Shown here: positions 5,113 through 11,135 of the stretch, in pieces
Numbering within the stretch: the stretch's first letter is position 1
How the letters are laid out: the number at the start of each line of letters is the position of its first letter
From: SBAX01 sp964421865
GTDB taxonomy: Bacteria > Planctomycetota > Phycisphaerae > UBA1845
NCBI GenBank assembly: GCA_964421865.1
Contig: CAYQZH010000144.1
Location: forward strand, 1 to 11,135
Direction of reading: 5' to 3'
DNA length: 11,135 bases
The notes under the pieces: generated by a model
What the model was told of the DNA's origin: nothing
Databases searched by the model: none
Seen by the model: the letters and a program-made list of their open reading frames with translations, nothing else
Position numbers and translations under genes: made by a program

Positions 5113-6015
5113 ATGAAGGCGGTCGCACAGGTCGGCATCATCGGCGGCACGGGACTTGGTGACGCGCTTGTGGCACTTGGCGGCGAGGCCGTACACGTCG
5201 AGACGCCGTTTGGGCCGCCCAGCGCCCCGCCGATTATCGCCCATTGGGAAGGCGTCGATGTGGCATTTCTCTCGCGTCATGGAGTGGGGCATCGATTGAA
5301 TCCCTCCAGCGTGCCCTATCGGGCCAACATTTGGGCAATGAAGCAGCTCGGCGTCTCCGCGATCATTGCCAGCGGCGCGACGGGCAGTCTCCGCGAGGAC
5401 ATCGAGCCGGGACACCTCGTCCTTTGCGACCAGGTGATCGACAAGACCTACCGCCGGGCGAGCACGTTCTTTGAGGAGGGACTGGTCGCGCACGTGGAGT
5501 TCGCCGATCCCTTCTGCCCCAGCCTCAGAGCGATGCTCACCGCCGCAGGGAAGCGCGTGTCGACGACCGTCCATCATGCGGGCACCTACGTGTGCATGGA
5601 AGGTCCGCAGTTTTCCAGCCGGGCCGAGTCCAACATGCACCGGCAGTGGGGCGGCGACCTCATCGGTATGACCTGTATGCCGGAGGCCAAGCTCACCCGC
5701 GAGGCCGAAATCTGTTACGCCCTGATCGGTCTGCCCACCGACTACGACTGCTGGCGGCCCGTCGATCCCTCACGCGGGCCGGACGACCTCCTGCCGGAAA
5801 TCCTCGCCAACCTCCGCCGGGCGACAGACAACGCGATGGCCCTGATTCGTGAGACGCTGAAGCAGATGAAAGGCCCGCCCACCCCGTGCAAATGTCAGGA
5901 CGCCCTGAAGCTGGCCATCTGGTCGGACAAAAAACACATCGACCCCGAAGTGCGAAAACGGCTCGATCCGCTCATCGGTCGCTACTTGGCCGATAATGAC
6001 GGTACTATGATCTAG
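5113..6015 (+). CDS. mtnP: S-methyl-5'-thioadenosine phosphorylase
   Basis: The enzyme (300 residues, cytoplasmic) cleaves 5'-methylthioadenosine with phosphate to adenine and 5-methylthioribose-1-phosphate, clearing a by-product of polyamine and S-adenosylmethionine metabolism. Motifs are in order: GIIGGTGL (8-15), RHGVGH (55-60), SGATGS (87-92), EGPQF (163-167), GMTCMPEAK (185-193) and DYDCW (210-214). Met186/Thr187 and Asp210/Asp212 match Met196/Thr197 and Asp220/Asp222 of the human enzyme with a constant offset of 10; the two Asp select 6-amino purines, favouring MTA over inosine/guanosine phosphorylase activity. A C-terminal C-x-C (Cys259, Cys261) recalls the disulfide motif reported in Sulfolobus MTAPII. 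ATG 5113 is chosen because GGGA (5100-5103) is 9 bases away; ATG 5104 has no room for a ribosome site. The next gene begins 25 bases after the stop. Confidence 0.92.
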   Translation: MKAVAQVGIIGGTGLGDALVALGGEAVHVETPFGPPSAPPIIAHWEGVDVAFLSRHGVGHRLNPSSVPYRANIWAMKQLGVSAIIASGATGSLREDIEPGHLVLCDQVIDKTYRRASTFFEEGLVAHVEFADPFCPSLRAMLTAAGKRVSTTVHHAGTYVCMEGPQFSSRAESNMHRQWGGDLIGMTCMPEAKLTREAEICYALIGLPTDYDCWRPVDPSRGPDDLLPEILANLRRATDNAMALIRETLKQMKGPPTPCKCQDALKLAIWSDKKHIDPEVRKRLDPLIGRYLADNDGTMI

Positions 6016-6029
6016 AGACCGTCGCCAGC

Positions 6030-6034
6030 GGGGA
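6030..6034 (+). promoter_or_regulatory. Ribosome binding site of the giant propeller gene
   Basis: GGGGA stands 6 bases before the ATG at 6041 and 15 bases after the phosphorylase stop. It supports translation starting at 6041, upstream of the in-frame element B, rather than at a codon inside or after the element. Confidence 0.5.
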
Positions 6035-6040
6035 TCGCGC

Positions 6041-9000
6041 ATGATTCGTGACATCACAGAGCCCTCCACATCCCGGACCGTGATTACGCTATGTGCGCTA
6101 CGTGGACAGACCCGCGCGCCGTCGCGCGGGCTTAAGCCTTGCTGTTACCCACAAGTGGACGTCGTGCCAGGACTCGCGGGCGACGCGTCCCGGAGGGACG
6201 ATCCGATTTTAGCCCAGCGTTTCAACGCTGGGAAAACGCCCACGCCGCCCACAGAGTCCCGGAGGGACGGCCGAGTGCCGTTCAGTCGTCCCTCCGGGAC
6301 TTACAACGTTGCGGCATCCTCCACCCCAGCGATGAATCGCTGGGCTATTTTCGCACCGTGCCTCCGGCACGGATTCGGCTTTCTCGACGGGCGGCTGCGC
6401 ATTCGTTTTACAGAATTGTGGGTAACAGCAAGGCTTAAGCCCGCGGCTCGAGGTCGGAGAATTTGTGTCTGGTCGGTTTGGGCCTGCGTGTTGAGCGGAA
6501 GCACATGGGCGCAGGTGGATGCCCCGCCTCCGGCCCCGGTCGATGTCGTGCCACACGAGCGCCCGCGGGTCAACATCGACAATCCCGAGGTCTACCTCAA
6601 CGACAGCTTCGAGGCCTCCGACGCCCTGGCCAAGGCGCAGGTGTTCGCGAACCGAGGCCGATGGACCGAGGCGGCCGAGGTCCTCCAACGCGCGATCGAC
6701 GGGGCGGGAGACAAGCTGGTCCGCGTGGCGAGCGGGTTCTACACCGGCATCCGCCGGCATATCAGCGATCTCATCGCCCGCTGGCCTCGACAGGGCATTG
6801 CCGAGTATCGCCGTCGGTTTGAGCGCGACATCGAGGCGGCGCTGGCCGGCGCCTTCGACTCGCGCTCCGTGGACGACCTCCTTCCGCTTTTCGAGCGGTA
6901 TTTCTGCACGGCGACGGCGGCGAAACTGGCCGACACCATCGGGCAACGGGCGATCGAGGCGGGCGATCTCGCCCTCGCCGAGCACACCTATCGACGAGTG
7001 CTCGATCGCCACCCCGAGGCTTCGACATACGCGCCGCGTTACCGGGCGATGCTCACGGTACTGGCCGCCATGCGCGGCGACGCCGGCCCCGTCGCCGCCG
7101 ACGAGGGCGACGTGCGCATCCGTTGGATGGGCCAGGACCGGGCGCTTCCTGACGTGGTCGCGGAGATCGGCAAGGGTTTCGCCGGTCTCAAGGAGCCGAT
7201 TCCCCCCGATCGCTGGCCGATCTTCGCCGGCGACGCGGATCGAAACCGAGCGGCGCTCTGCAAGGTGGACGATCCCGGCTTGCTGTGGCGCTTCGATCTC
7301 GCCGAGCCGCAGCCCGTGGGCGCCGACCGTGAGGGCCGCGAATCCCTTACCCGGACCAAGCCCGACAGCGCCAGGGAGCTTACGATTTTCCCTGTCGTGG
7401 GGGATGGAATGGTGTTCGTGCAGCGCTTCCGCGAGATCATCGCCTTGCACCAGAACACCGGAGCGGTCGCCTGGCGGTTCGGCGGCGACCCGCGTCCCAG
7501 CGGCGGGTTCGACTATCTCGAGGACGCCCCGCCCGGTTGGGACTCCCCGACGCTCCACGACGGCCGGGTGTACGCGGCGCTTCCCGGCGACGAATCCCCG
7601 TATTACAGCTACGAGTCGCCCCGCGCCGTCCCCGAGTTGGTCTGCCTGGACGCCAAGACCGGTCGTCTGATCTGGCGGGTGAATCAGCGTTCCGGGGATG
7701 ATCCGCTGAGCGAGGTCTCCTTTGACTCGACGCCCATCGTGCGCTACGGGCGGCTGTACGTCGTCGGCCGGCGGCGGCGGACGTTCGGCTTCGAGGATTG
7801 CTACCTGTACCGCCTGAGCGCCGCGGACGGGAGCGTCGAGCGTCGAACCCATCTGGGCAGCGCCTCGACCGGAACCGTCACCAGCCGACCGGCGACCCGC
7901 ACGATCTCCGCTCTGCATGGCGGTACCGTTTACGTTTGCACGAACCTGGGGACGGTCGCCGCCGTCTCCGCCCACACCGGAGACGTTCTCTGGCTGCGCC
8001 TCTACGAACGCTTCCGCGCGGATTCGCGGGAGGGGCCGGGCTCGACCGCTCGAGAAATGAACCCCGCGCAGTTCAACCCCTTAATCTGGGATGCCGGTCG
8101 GCTGATCGTCTCGCCCACCGATGCTACCACCGTCCTCGTCCTGTCGGCCGAAAGCGGCGAGATGATTCAATCCGTCCCCCTCGAAGACATAGGCGGGATG
8201 GAGGTTTTGCTCGGAGTGCGCGGCGGTCTTCTATGCGGAGTTGGAAAAGAGGCGCTCTGCTACGACCTCGCAGTCGGGTCCACGCGTTGGTCGACTCCGT
8301 TGCCGGAAGGGACGCGCCCGTTCGGTCGCGGCATCTGGGCGGACGATGAGTTGTTGGTTCCCCGCCGCGAGGGACTGAGCCGGTTCCGCGTGGCCGACGG
8401 TCGGCGGGTGGATGCGCCGTGGGACGCCGAAGGCGAGGGGGGCAACCTCCTGGCCCTGCCCGATCAATTACTCGCCGCGAGCGCGGGGCGGATCGCCGTC
8501 TATGTTCGCAAGGCGGAGATTTGGAAGGCGTTGCGCGATCGGATGGCGGCCGCGCCCTCGGACCCCCTGCCGGCGCTGGAGCTTGCGGAGGTGGCCCTGG
8601 GGGCGGGCGAGTACGCCGAGGCCGTCGCGGTGCTCGACGAGGCCGTCCGCCGCGCCGATCACGCCGACCCGTCCGCGGAATCGACGCTGGCGGACCGAGT
8701 CTACGCCGACGCCCTGAAGTTCGTCGAAGTGCTCGCCCAGCGATCCAAACTCGAACCCGACATCCTCGACCGGCTCTATACGTACGCCTCGCGCACCGCA
8801 CGGGATACGGAGGCGAGCGCGCGGTACCGGTTCCAGTTCGCCGACCTGTTCGAGCGCTACCACCAGCCGGATCGCGCGTTGCGGCTGTATCAACAGGTGC
8901 TGCGCGACCGTTCGTTGCGGGAGTGGACCGGTCCGCCGAGTGCGGCCGCCTCGCGTGCGGTCGGAGCAGCCCGGGCTGGCACGACGGCCCAGACGCGGAT

Positions 9001-10660
9001 CGCCAAGCTGCTCGAACAGAACGGCCGCAACCTGTACGCCCCCTATGAGACCGAGGCCGCCCAATGGCTTTCCAGCGGCCGCGCGGCGGGCGATGAGGCT
9101 GCGCTGCGGCAGGTCGTAGAGACCTTCCCCAACAGCGACGCCGCCCCGAAAGCATTGGTCGCCTGCGGCGAGGTCCTGGCAAAGGCCGGTCATGCCGAGG
9201 CCGCCGCCCGGCAGTTCGCCAAGGCCTACCACCGCTATCCCAAGCAGGTCGATCGGCCCGCGCTGCTGCGGAAGATCGCCGACACCTTTGAGCAGGCCGG
9301 TATGGTCGAACACGCCTATCGCTGGCTCACCAAGGCCGTCCGTGAGTACCCGACCGCCCTGGTCGAACACAACGGTCGCTCGATCAGCATCGCTCAATAC
9401 CGCGACCGCCTCGCCGCCGCTCGCGAGCGGGTCGACCCGGTGCGCCCCAAAATCACCCTGCCCCTCAACCACTCGTACGAACGGGAGTTCGACGGCAAGG
9501 GTTCCCTACTGGTCCCCTGGTTCGGTGACGAGCCGACGTCACGGTGGTCCGGTTTCTATGTGTACACATCGACCGGGATTCGAGCGTTCGACGCTCGCGA
9601 CGGACGGGAGCGGTGGGCTGAGCCGGCAACGGTGCAGGCCAACGCCGAACTGCTCATCGCCCGCTCGGACCTGGCCGTCTTCGCCACCTCCTATGAAGTC
9701 TTCGCTCTGGACGTAATGACGGGCGCACGACGTTGGTCGCAGGGAGAATACCCCAAGCATTTGGTCGACCCTGGGGCCGACTGGGAAGGCGGCGGCGCGT
9801 TCCGCACCCACGCCGTTCAGGGCAACCGCTTGGTCAGCGTACGCGACGACGGACGCATGACCTGCATCGCCATCGACACGGGCAGGCTCCTCTGGTCTGA
9901 GACTCGACGCCCGGTCGCCCTCGGTCGGGTACGAGTCGTCGATCCGTGGGTGGTGTACCACATCTCCCAGGACGGCCGGGCGGTCTTGTGTCTGGTCGAG
10001 GCCGAGACCGGGGCGTGGCTCGATGCCGTGATGACCGACGAGAAGCGGCCGGTCGAAGAACTCTTCGTCACCCTCGAAGGCCAAATCATCGTCGTCACTT
10101 CGCAGACGATCTCCTCCTACGACGCGGAAACGCGAACGCGACTCTGGCAGACGCCGCTGGCCGGCCCGCCGCGGCCCGCGTCGCTCCTCCTCGACCTCGA
10201 CGCCCTCTATGTCTCCGACGACGCCGGGGACCTTCGCAAGATCGATCTCGACGACGGCCGGCTGGTCTGGCAGTCGGAGAAGCTCGTCCAGCGCGGCGAG
10301 GACGATCTGACCGTGCAGCGCGAGGGCGGCAGCCTGATCCTCAGCACCACTTCGTCGGTCAGCGCCGTGGACTCGGTCACCGGGCTGACCCTCTGGCGCG
10401 GCACGGCCCCGGAGCGTTGCCGGTTGGTCTCGCGGCTGATCACCGACGCGTACGTAGCCGCGGTGGACCTCTCCGACGGACTGCGCGAAGGCCGAAACGC
10501 CGCCTACTTCTACGACCACCGCAACGCCAGCGGCGTCATCCCCCGCGACGGCGGCGCCCCGGACCTCGGCCCCCTCAGCGACGTCCGCGCCGTCCTCGCC
10601 GCCGACCACGCCCTCATCATCCAAACCGGCTCGACCATCCGCGGATACGCGAACAAATAA
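6041..10660 (+). CDS. Giant TPR and double PQQ-type beta-propeller protein with an in-frame repeat insertion
   Basis: The protein is 1,539 residues. Residues 1-28 precede, and 29-135 are encoded by, hairpin element B. A signal-peptide-like stretch follows: RGRR (137-140), hydrophobic core ICVWSVWACVLSG, then STWA-Q near 157. The mature part has a helical TPR-like region (about 185-345), a first propeller (about 405-820, strands such as 'LVCLDAKTGRLIWRV' and 'TVAAVSAHTGDVLWLRL'), a second TPR-like region (about 840-1130) and a second propeller (about 1145-1538, e.g. 'MTCIAIDTGRLLW', 'LRKIDLDDGRLVW'). The A-x-D-x-x-T/D-G-x-x-x-W pattern is that of PQQ-like/BamB-type blades. In most such proteins they bind no PQQ and act as scaffolds, so no enzyme activity is claimed. 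ATG 6041 has a good ribosome site. TTG 6416 or ATG 6332 could alternatively start a shorter form closer to the signal peptide. Confidence 0.85.
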   Translation: MIRDITEPSTSRTVITLCALRGQTRAPSRGLKPCCYPQVDVVPGLAGDASRRDDPILAQRFNAGKTPTPPTESRRDGRVPFSRPSGTYNVAASSTPAMNRWAIFAPCLRHGFGFLDGRLRIRFTELWVTARLKPAARGRRICVWSVWACVLSGSTWAQVDAPPPAPVDVVPHERPRVNIDNPEVYLNDSFEASDALAKAQVFANRGRWTEAAEVLQRAIDGAGDKLVRVASGFYTGIRRHISDLIARWPRQGIAEYRRRFERDIEAALAGAFDSRSVDDLLPLFERYFCTATAAKLADTIGQRAIEAGDLALAEHTYRRVLDRHPEASTYAPRYRAMLTVLAAMRGDAGPVAADEGDVRIRWMGQDRALPDVVAEIGKGFAGLKEPIPPDRWPIFAGDADRNRAALCKVDDPGLLWRFDLAEPQPVGADREGRESLTRTKPDSARELTIFPVVGDGMVFVQRFREIIALHQNTGAVAWRFGGDPRPSGGFDYLEDAPPGWDSPTLHDGRVYAALPGDESPYYSYESPRAVPELVCLDAKTGRLIWRVNQRSGDDPLSEVSFDSTPIVRYGRLYVVGRRRRTFGFEDCYLYRLSAADGSVERRTHLGSASTGTVTSRPATRTISALHGGTVYVCTNLGTVAAVSAHTGDVLWLRLYERFRADSREGPGSTAREMNPAQFNPLIWDAGRLIVSPTDATTVLVLSAESGEMIQSVPLEDIGGMEVLLGVRGGLLCGVGKEALCYDLAVGSTRWSTPLPEGTRPFGRGIWADDELLVPRREGLSRFRVADGRRVDAPWDAEGEGGNLLALPDQLLAASAGRIAVYVRKAEIWKALRDRMAAAPSDPLPALELAEVALGAGEYAEAVAVLDEAVRRADHADPSAESTLADRVYADALKFVEVLAQRSKLEPDILDRLYTYASRTARDTEASARYRFQFADLFERYHQPDRALRLYQQVLRDRSLREWTGPPSAAASRAVGAARAGTTAQTRIAKLLEQNGRNLYAPYETEAAQWLSSGRAAGDEAALRQVVETFPNSDAAPKALVACGEVLAKAGHAEAAARQFAKAYHRYPKQVDRPALLRKIADTFEQAGMVEHAYRWLTKAVREYPTALVEHNGRSISIAQYRDRLAAARERVDPVRPKITLPLNHSYEREFDGKGSLLVPWFGDEPTSRWSGFYVYTSTGIRAFDARDGRERWAEPATVQANAELLIARSDLAVFATSYEVFALDVMTGARRWSQGEYPKHLVDPGADWEGGGAFRTHAVQGNRLVSVRDDGRMTCIAIDTGRLLWSETRRPVALGRVRVVDPWVVYHISQDGRAVLCLVEAETGAWLDAVMTDEKRPVEELFVTLEGQIIVVTSQTISSYDAETRTRLWQTPLAGPPRPASLLLDLDALYVSDDAGDLRKIDLDDGRLVWQSEKLVQRGEDDLTVQREGGSLILSTTSSVSAVDSVTGLTLWRGTAPERCRLVSRLITDAYVAAVDLSDGLREGRNAAYFYDHRNASGVIPRDGGAPDLGPLSDVRAVLAADHALIIQTGSTIRGYANK
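6111..6130. repeat. GC-rich palindrome at the left edge of element B
   Basis: CCCGCGCG (6111-6118) pairs with CGCGCGGG (6123-6130) around a CCGT loop. It overlaps the outer end of the left arm of element B. The right end has only a weak counterpart, so the exact outer limit of the element is uncertain. Confidence 0.5.
6125..6154 (+). repeat. Left 30-base inverted repeat of element B
   Basis: This arm is complementary at all 30 positions to 6416-6445. It starts CGCGGGCTTAAGCC and ends TTACCCACAA. The codons read RGLKPCCYPQ. Confidence 0.85.
6186..6269 (+). repeat. Element B, left half-unit of three hairpins
   Basis: H1 is CGTCCC-GGA-GGGACG (6186-6200). H2 is CCCAGCGTT-TC-AACGCTGGG (6213-6232), preceded by TTTTAGCC. 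H3 is at 6255-6269 and contains GTCCC-GGA-GGGAC. H1 and H3 share a 13-base core. Confidence 0.7.
6287..6372 (-). repeat. Element B, right half-unit of three hairpins (inverted)
   Basis: Read on the minus strand, H1 is CCGTGCC-GGA-GGCACGG (6356-6372). H2 is CCCAGCGAT-TC-ATCGCTGGG (6325-6344), preceded by AAAATAGCC. H3 is GTCCC-GGA-GGGAC inside 6287-6301. The 15 bases of H3 are the exact inverse of 6255-6269. H1 and H2 stems carry paired changes relative to the left half. Confidence 0.7.
6416..6445 (-). repeat. Right 30-base inverted repeat of element B
   Basis: This is the perfect reverse complement of 6125-6154. It contributes the codons LWVTARLKPA just ahead of the signal peptide core. Its inner edge overlaps CAGAATTGTGGGTA (6411-6424), the counterpart of the 14-base word at the right end of element A. 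Confidence 0.85.
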
Positions 10661-10671
10661 ACGCCGGAACA

Positions 10672-10703
10672 AGGCACGGAGGCACGTAGGCACGAAGGCA
10701 CGG
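10672..10703 (+). repeat. 8-base tandem repeat (AGGCACGN x4)
   Basis: Four consecutive units follow 12 bases after the propeller stop: AGGCACGG, AGGCACGT, AGGCACGA, AGGCACGG. A partial AGGG then follows. Only the last base of each unit varies. It has no hairpin capacity of its own and no coding role. Confidence 0.8.
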
Positions 10704-10743
10704 AGGGAAATGCTGAAACGCCGAAATCCAGCGGCCTTTGGGC

Positions 10744-10772
10744 TTGTATCGCTCCGCCCGGCGACGTACAAT
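10744..10772 (+). promoter_or_regulatory. Candidate sigma-70-type promoter of the RCC1-repeat gene
   Basis: TACAAT (10767-10772, 5 of 6 to TATAAT) lies 17 bases after TTGTAT (10744-10749, only 3 of 6 to TTGACA). Transcription would start near 10779 and leave a leader of about 54 bases before the ATG at 10833. This suggests the gene is transcribed separately from the propeller gene. Confidence 0.4.
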
Positions 10773-10832
10773 AGGCGTTCGTTCTTTTCGATCGCCGCAA
10801 TTGAATCCGGCGACCATCTTCGGGAGGGGTTT

Positions 10833-11135
10833 ATGAATCTTGCAATTCGAGAAAACGTGCGCCGTGGCCCTGGAACCATTTGCGGCGTTTGGGTCGTCGT
10901 CGGTGTCTGCCTCATCGCGGGGTCAACCGCGGTGGGCATCGCTCGTGGAGCACAACCCCAAGGCGCAGTCGTGGGGTGGGCGGACAACAGATTCGGTCAA
11001 ACCAACGTCCCCGCGCCCAACACTGGTTTCGTGGCCATCGCTGCCGGATACCGGCACAGTCTGGGTCTCAAGGCCGACGGATCCATCGTCGGATGGGGAG
11101 GCAACGGCAGCAATCAAACCAACGTTCCCGCGCCC
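10833..11135 (+). CDS. Secreted RCC1-repeat protein, 3' end missing
   Basis: The frame is open to the window edge; the first 101 residues are visible. Residues 1 to about 40 form an export signal: MNLAIRENVRRGPG, then a hydrophobic stretch 'VWVVVGVCLIAGSTAVGIA', then RGAQPQ. RCC1-type repeats follow: 'GWADNRFGQTNVPAP', then 'GFVAIAAGYRHSLGLKADGS', then 'GWGGNGSNQTNVPAP'. The period is 39 residues, and two 21-base stretches (10998-11018, 11115-11135) differ at one base, so the repeats are recent or homogenised. RCC1 repeats build a propeller; the eukaryotic namesake is a Ran exchange factor, but exported bacterial versions have no such partner and no assigned function. GGAGG (10823-10827) lies 5 bases before the ATG, giving a well-supported start. 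Confidence 0.85.
   Translation, partial: MNLAIRENVRRGPGTICGVWVVVGVCLIAGSTAVGIARGAQPQGAVVGWADNRFGQTNVPAPNTGFVAIAAGYRHSLGLKADGSIVGWGGNGSNQTNVPAP

Larger units (their letters stand above)
6125..6445. mobile_element. Element B: hairpin-array element inserted in frame in the propeller gene
   Basis: The element is bounded by a perfect 30-base inverted repeat (6125-6154 and 6416-6445) and is 321 bases long, exactly 107 codons, with no stop in the host gene's frame. Inside are six hairpins mirrored about 6278: 6186-6200, 6213-6232, 6255-6269, then 6287-6301, 6325-6344, 6356-6372. This is the same layout as element A (318 bases). No clear flanking direct repeat was found. It encodes no enzyme. Placement between an upstream start codon with ribosome site and the signal peptide suggests insertion into the 5' end of the gene, comparable in principle to Rickettsia palindromic elements that sit in frame inside genes. 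Confidence 0.65.

Noticed and set aside
2552..6015. A dedicated sulfur-metabolism operon (gamma-glutamyltransferase, Nudix, thioadenosine phosphorylase)
   Set aside because: Only two of the three have a link to sulfur amino acids, they act in different compartments, and repeat-filled spacers separate them, so a shared pathway is not supported.
6209..7975. Open frame of 588 codons on the minus strand across the start of the propeller gene and element B
   Set aside because: It is opposite the TPR and first propeller coding sequence. The part over element B is open only because the element lacks stops on both strands, and no domain is recognisable.
6041..10660. A quinoprotein dehydrogenase role for the giant protein
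   Set aside because: Blade repeats are present, but I could not identify dehydrogenase active-site or PQQ-binding residues, and the TPR-propeller-TPR-propeller layout differs from PQQ alcohol dehydrogenases.
9539..10987. Long open frame on the minus strand (482 codons), overlapping the 3' half of the propeller gene
   Set aside because: It is a GC-rich shadow opposite well-formed propeller repeats; its translation is low-complexity with no recognisable domain, and it runs through the 8-base tandem repeat.

Overview
The window is GC-rich, densely coding and entirely on the + strand. It looks like a chromosomal segment of an uncultured planctomycete-like bacterium (Planctomycetota, possibly Phycisphaerae-related). 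The basis is indirect: a very large exported TPR plus PQQ-type propeller protein, a Ycf48-like propeller, a DUF418 membrane protein, a secreted RCC1-repeat protein, and intergenic DNA full of short palindromes and short tandem repeats. No rRNA, tRNA, CRISPR array or transposase gene was seen.

Layout. (1) 1-770: 3' part of a Ycf48/HCF136-like propeller gene, translationally coupled (ATGA) to (2) 767-2086, a DUF418 membrane protein. (3) 2087-2551: a 465-base gap, most of it a 318-base hairpin-rich element (A) with imperfect terminal inverted repeats and a 10-base direct repeat at both edges. (4) 2552-4282: exported gamma-glutamyltransferase. (5) 4283-4382: a spacer made of inverted 7-base tandem repeats. 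(6) 4383-5009: Nudix-superfamily protein. (7) 5010-5112: a second spacer of the same architecture with a different 7-base unit. (8) 5113-6015: S-methyl-5'-thioadenosine phosphorylase. (9) 6041-10660: giant TPR/PQQ-propeller protein whose 5' end contains a second hairpin element (B, 321 bases, exactly 107 codons) in frame, just before the apparent signal peptide. (10) 10661-10832: a gap with an 8-base tandem repeat and a candidate promoter. (11) 10833-11135: start of a secreted RCC1-repeat protein, cut by the window end.

The genes from 2552 to 10660 are co-directional and may be co-transcribed, although the two repeat-filled spacers could form hairpins that break or tune the transcript. The gamma-glutamyltransferase (glutathione/gamma-glutamyl peptide turnover) and the phosphorylase (methylthioadenosine salvage) both touch sulfur amino-acid metabolism, but nothing else ties the genes into one pathway.

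The most notable content is non-coding. Elements A and B share almost no sequence but the same plan: about 320 bases, terminal inverted repeats, and six hairpins arranged as two mirror-image halves of three. Each half keeps a TAGCC word before the middle hairpin while the stems vary with pairing preserved. This suggests a family of mobile, structured, non-autonomous repeats (REP/BIME- or MITE-like), one of which has become coding, much like the palindromic elements found inside Rickettsia genes.
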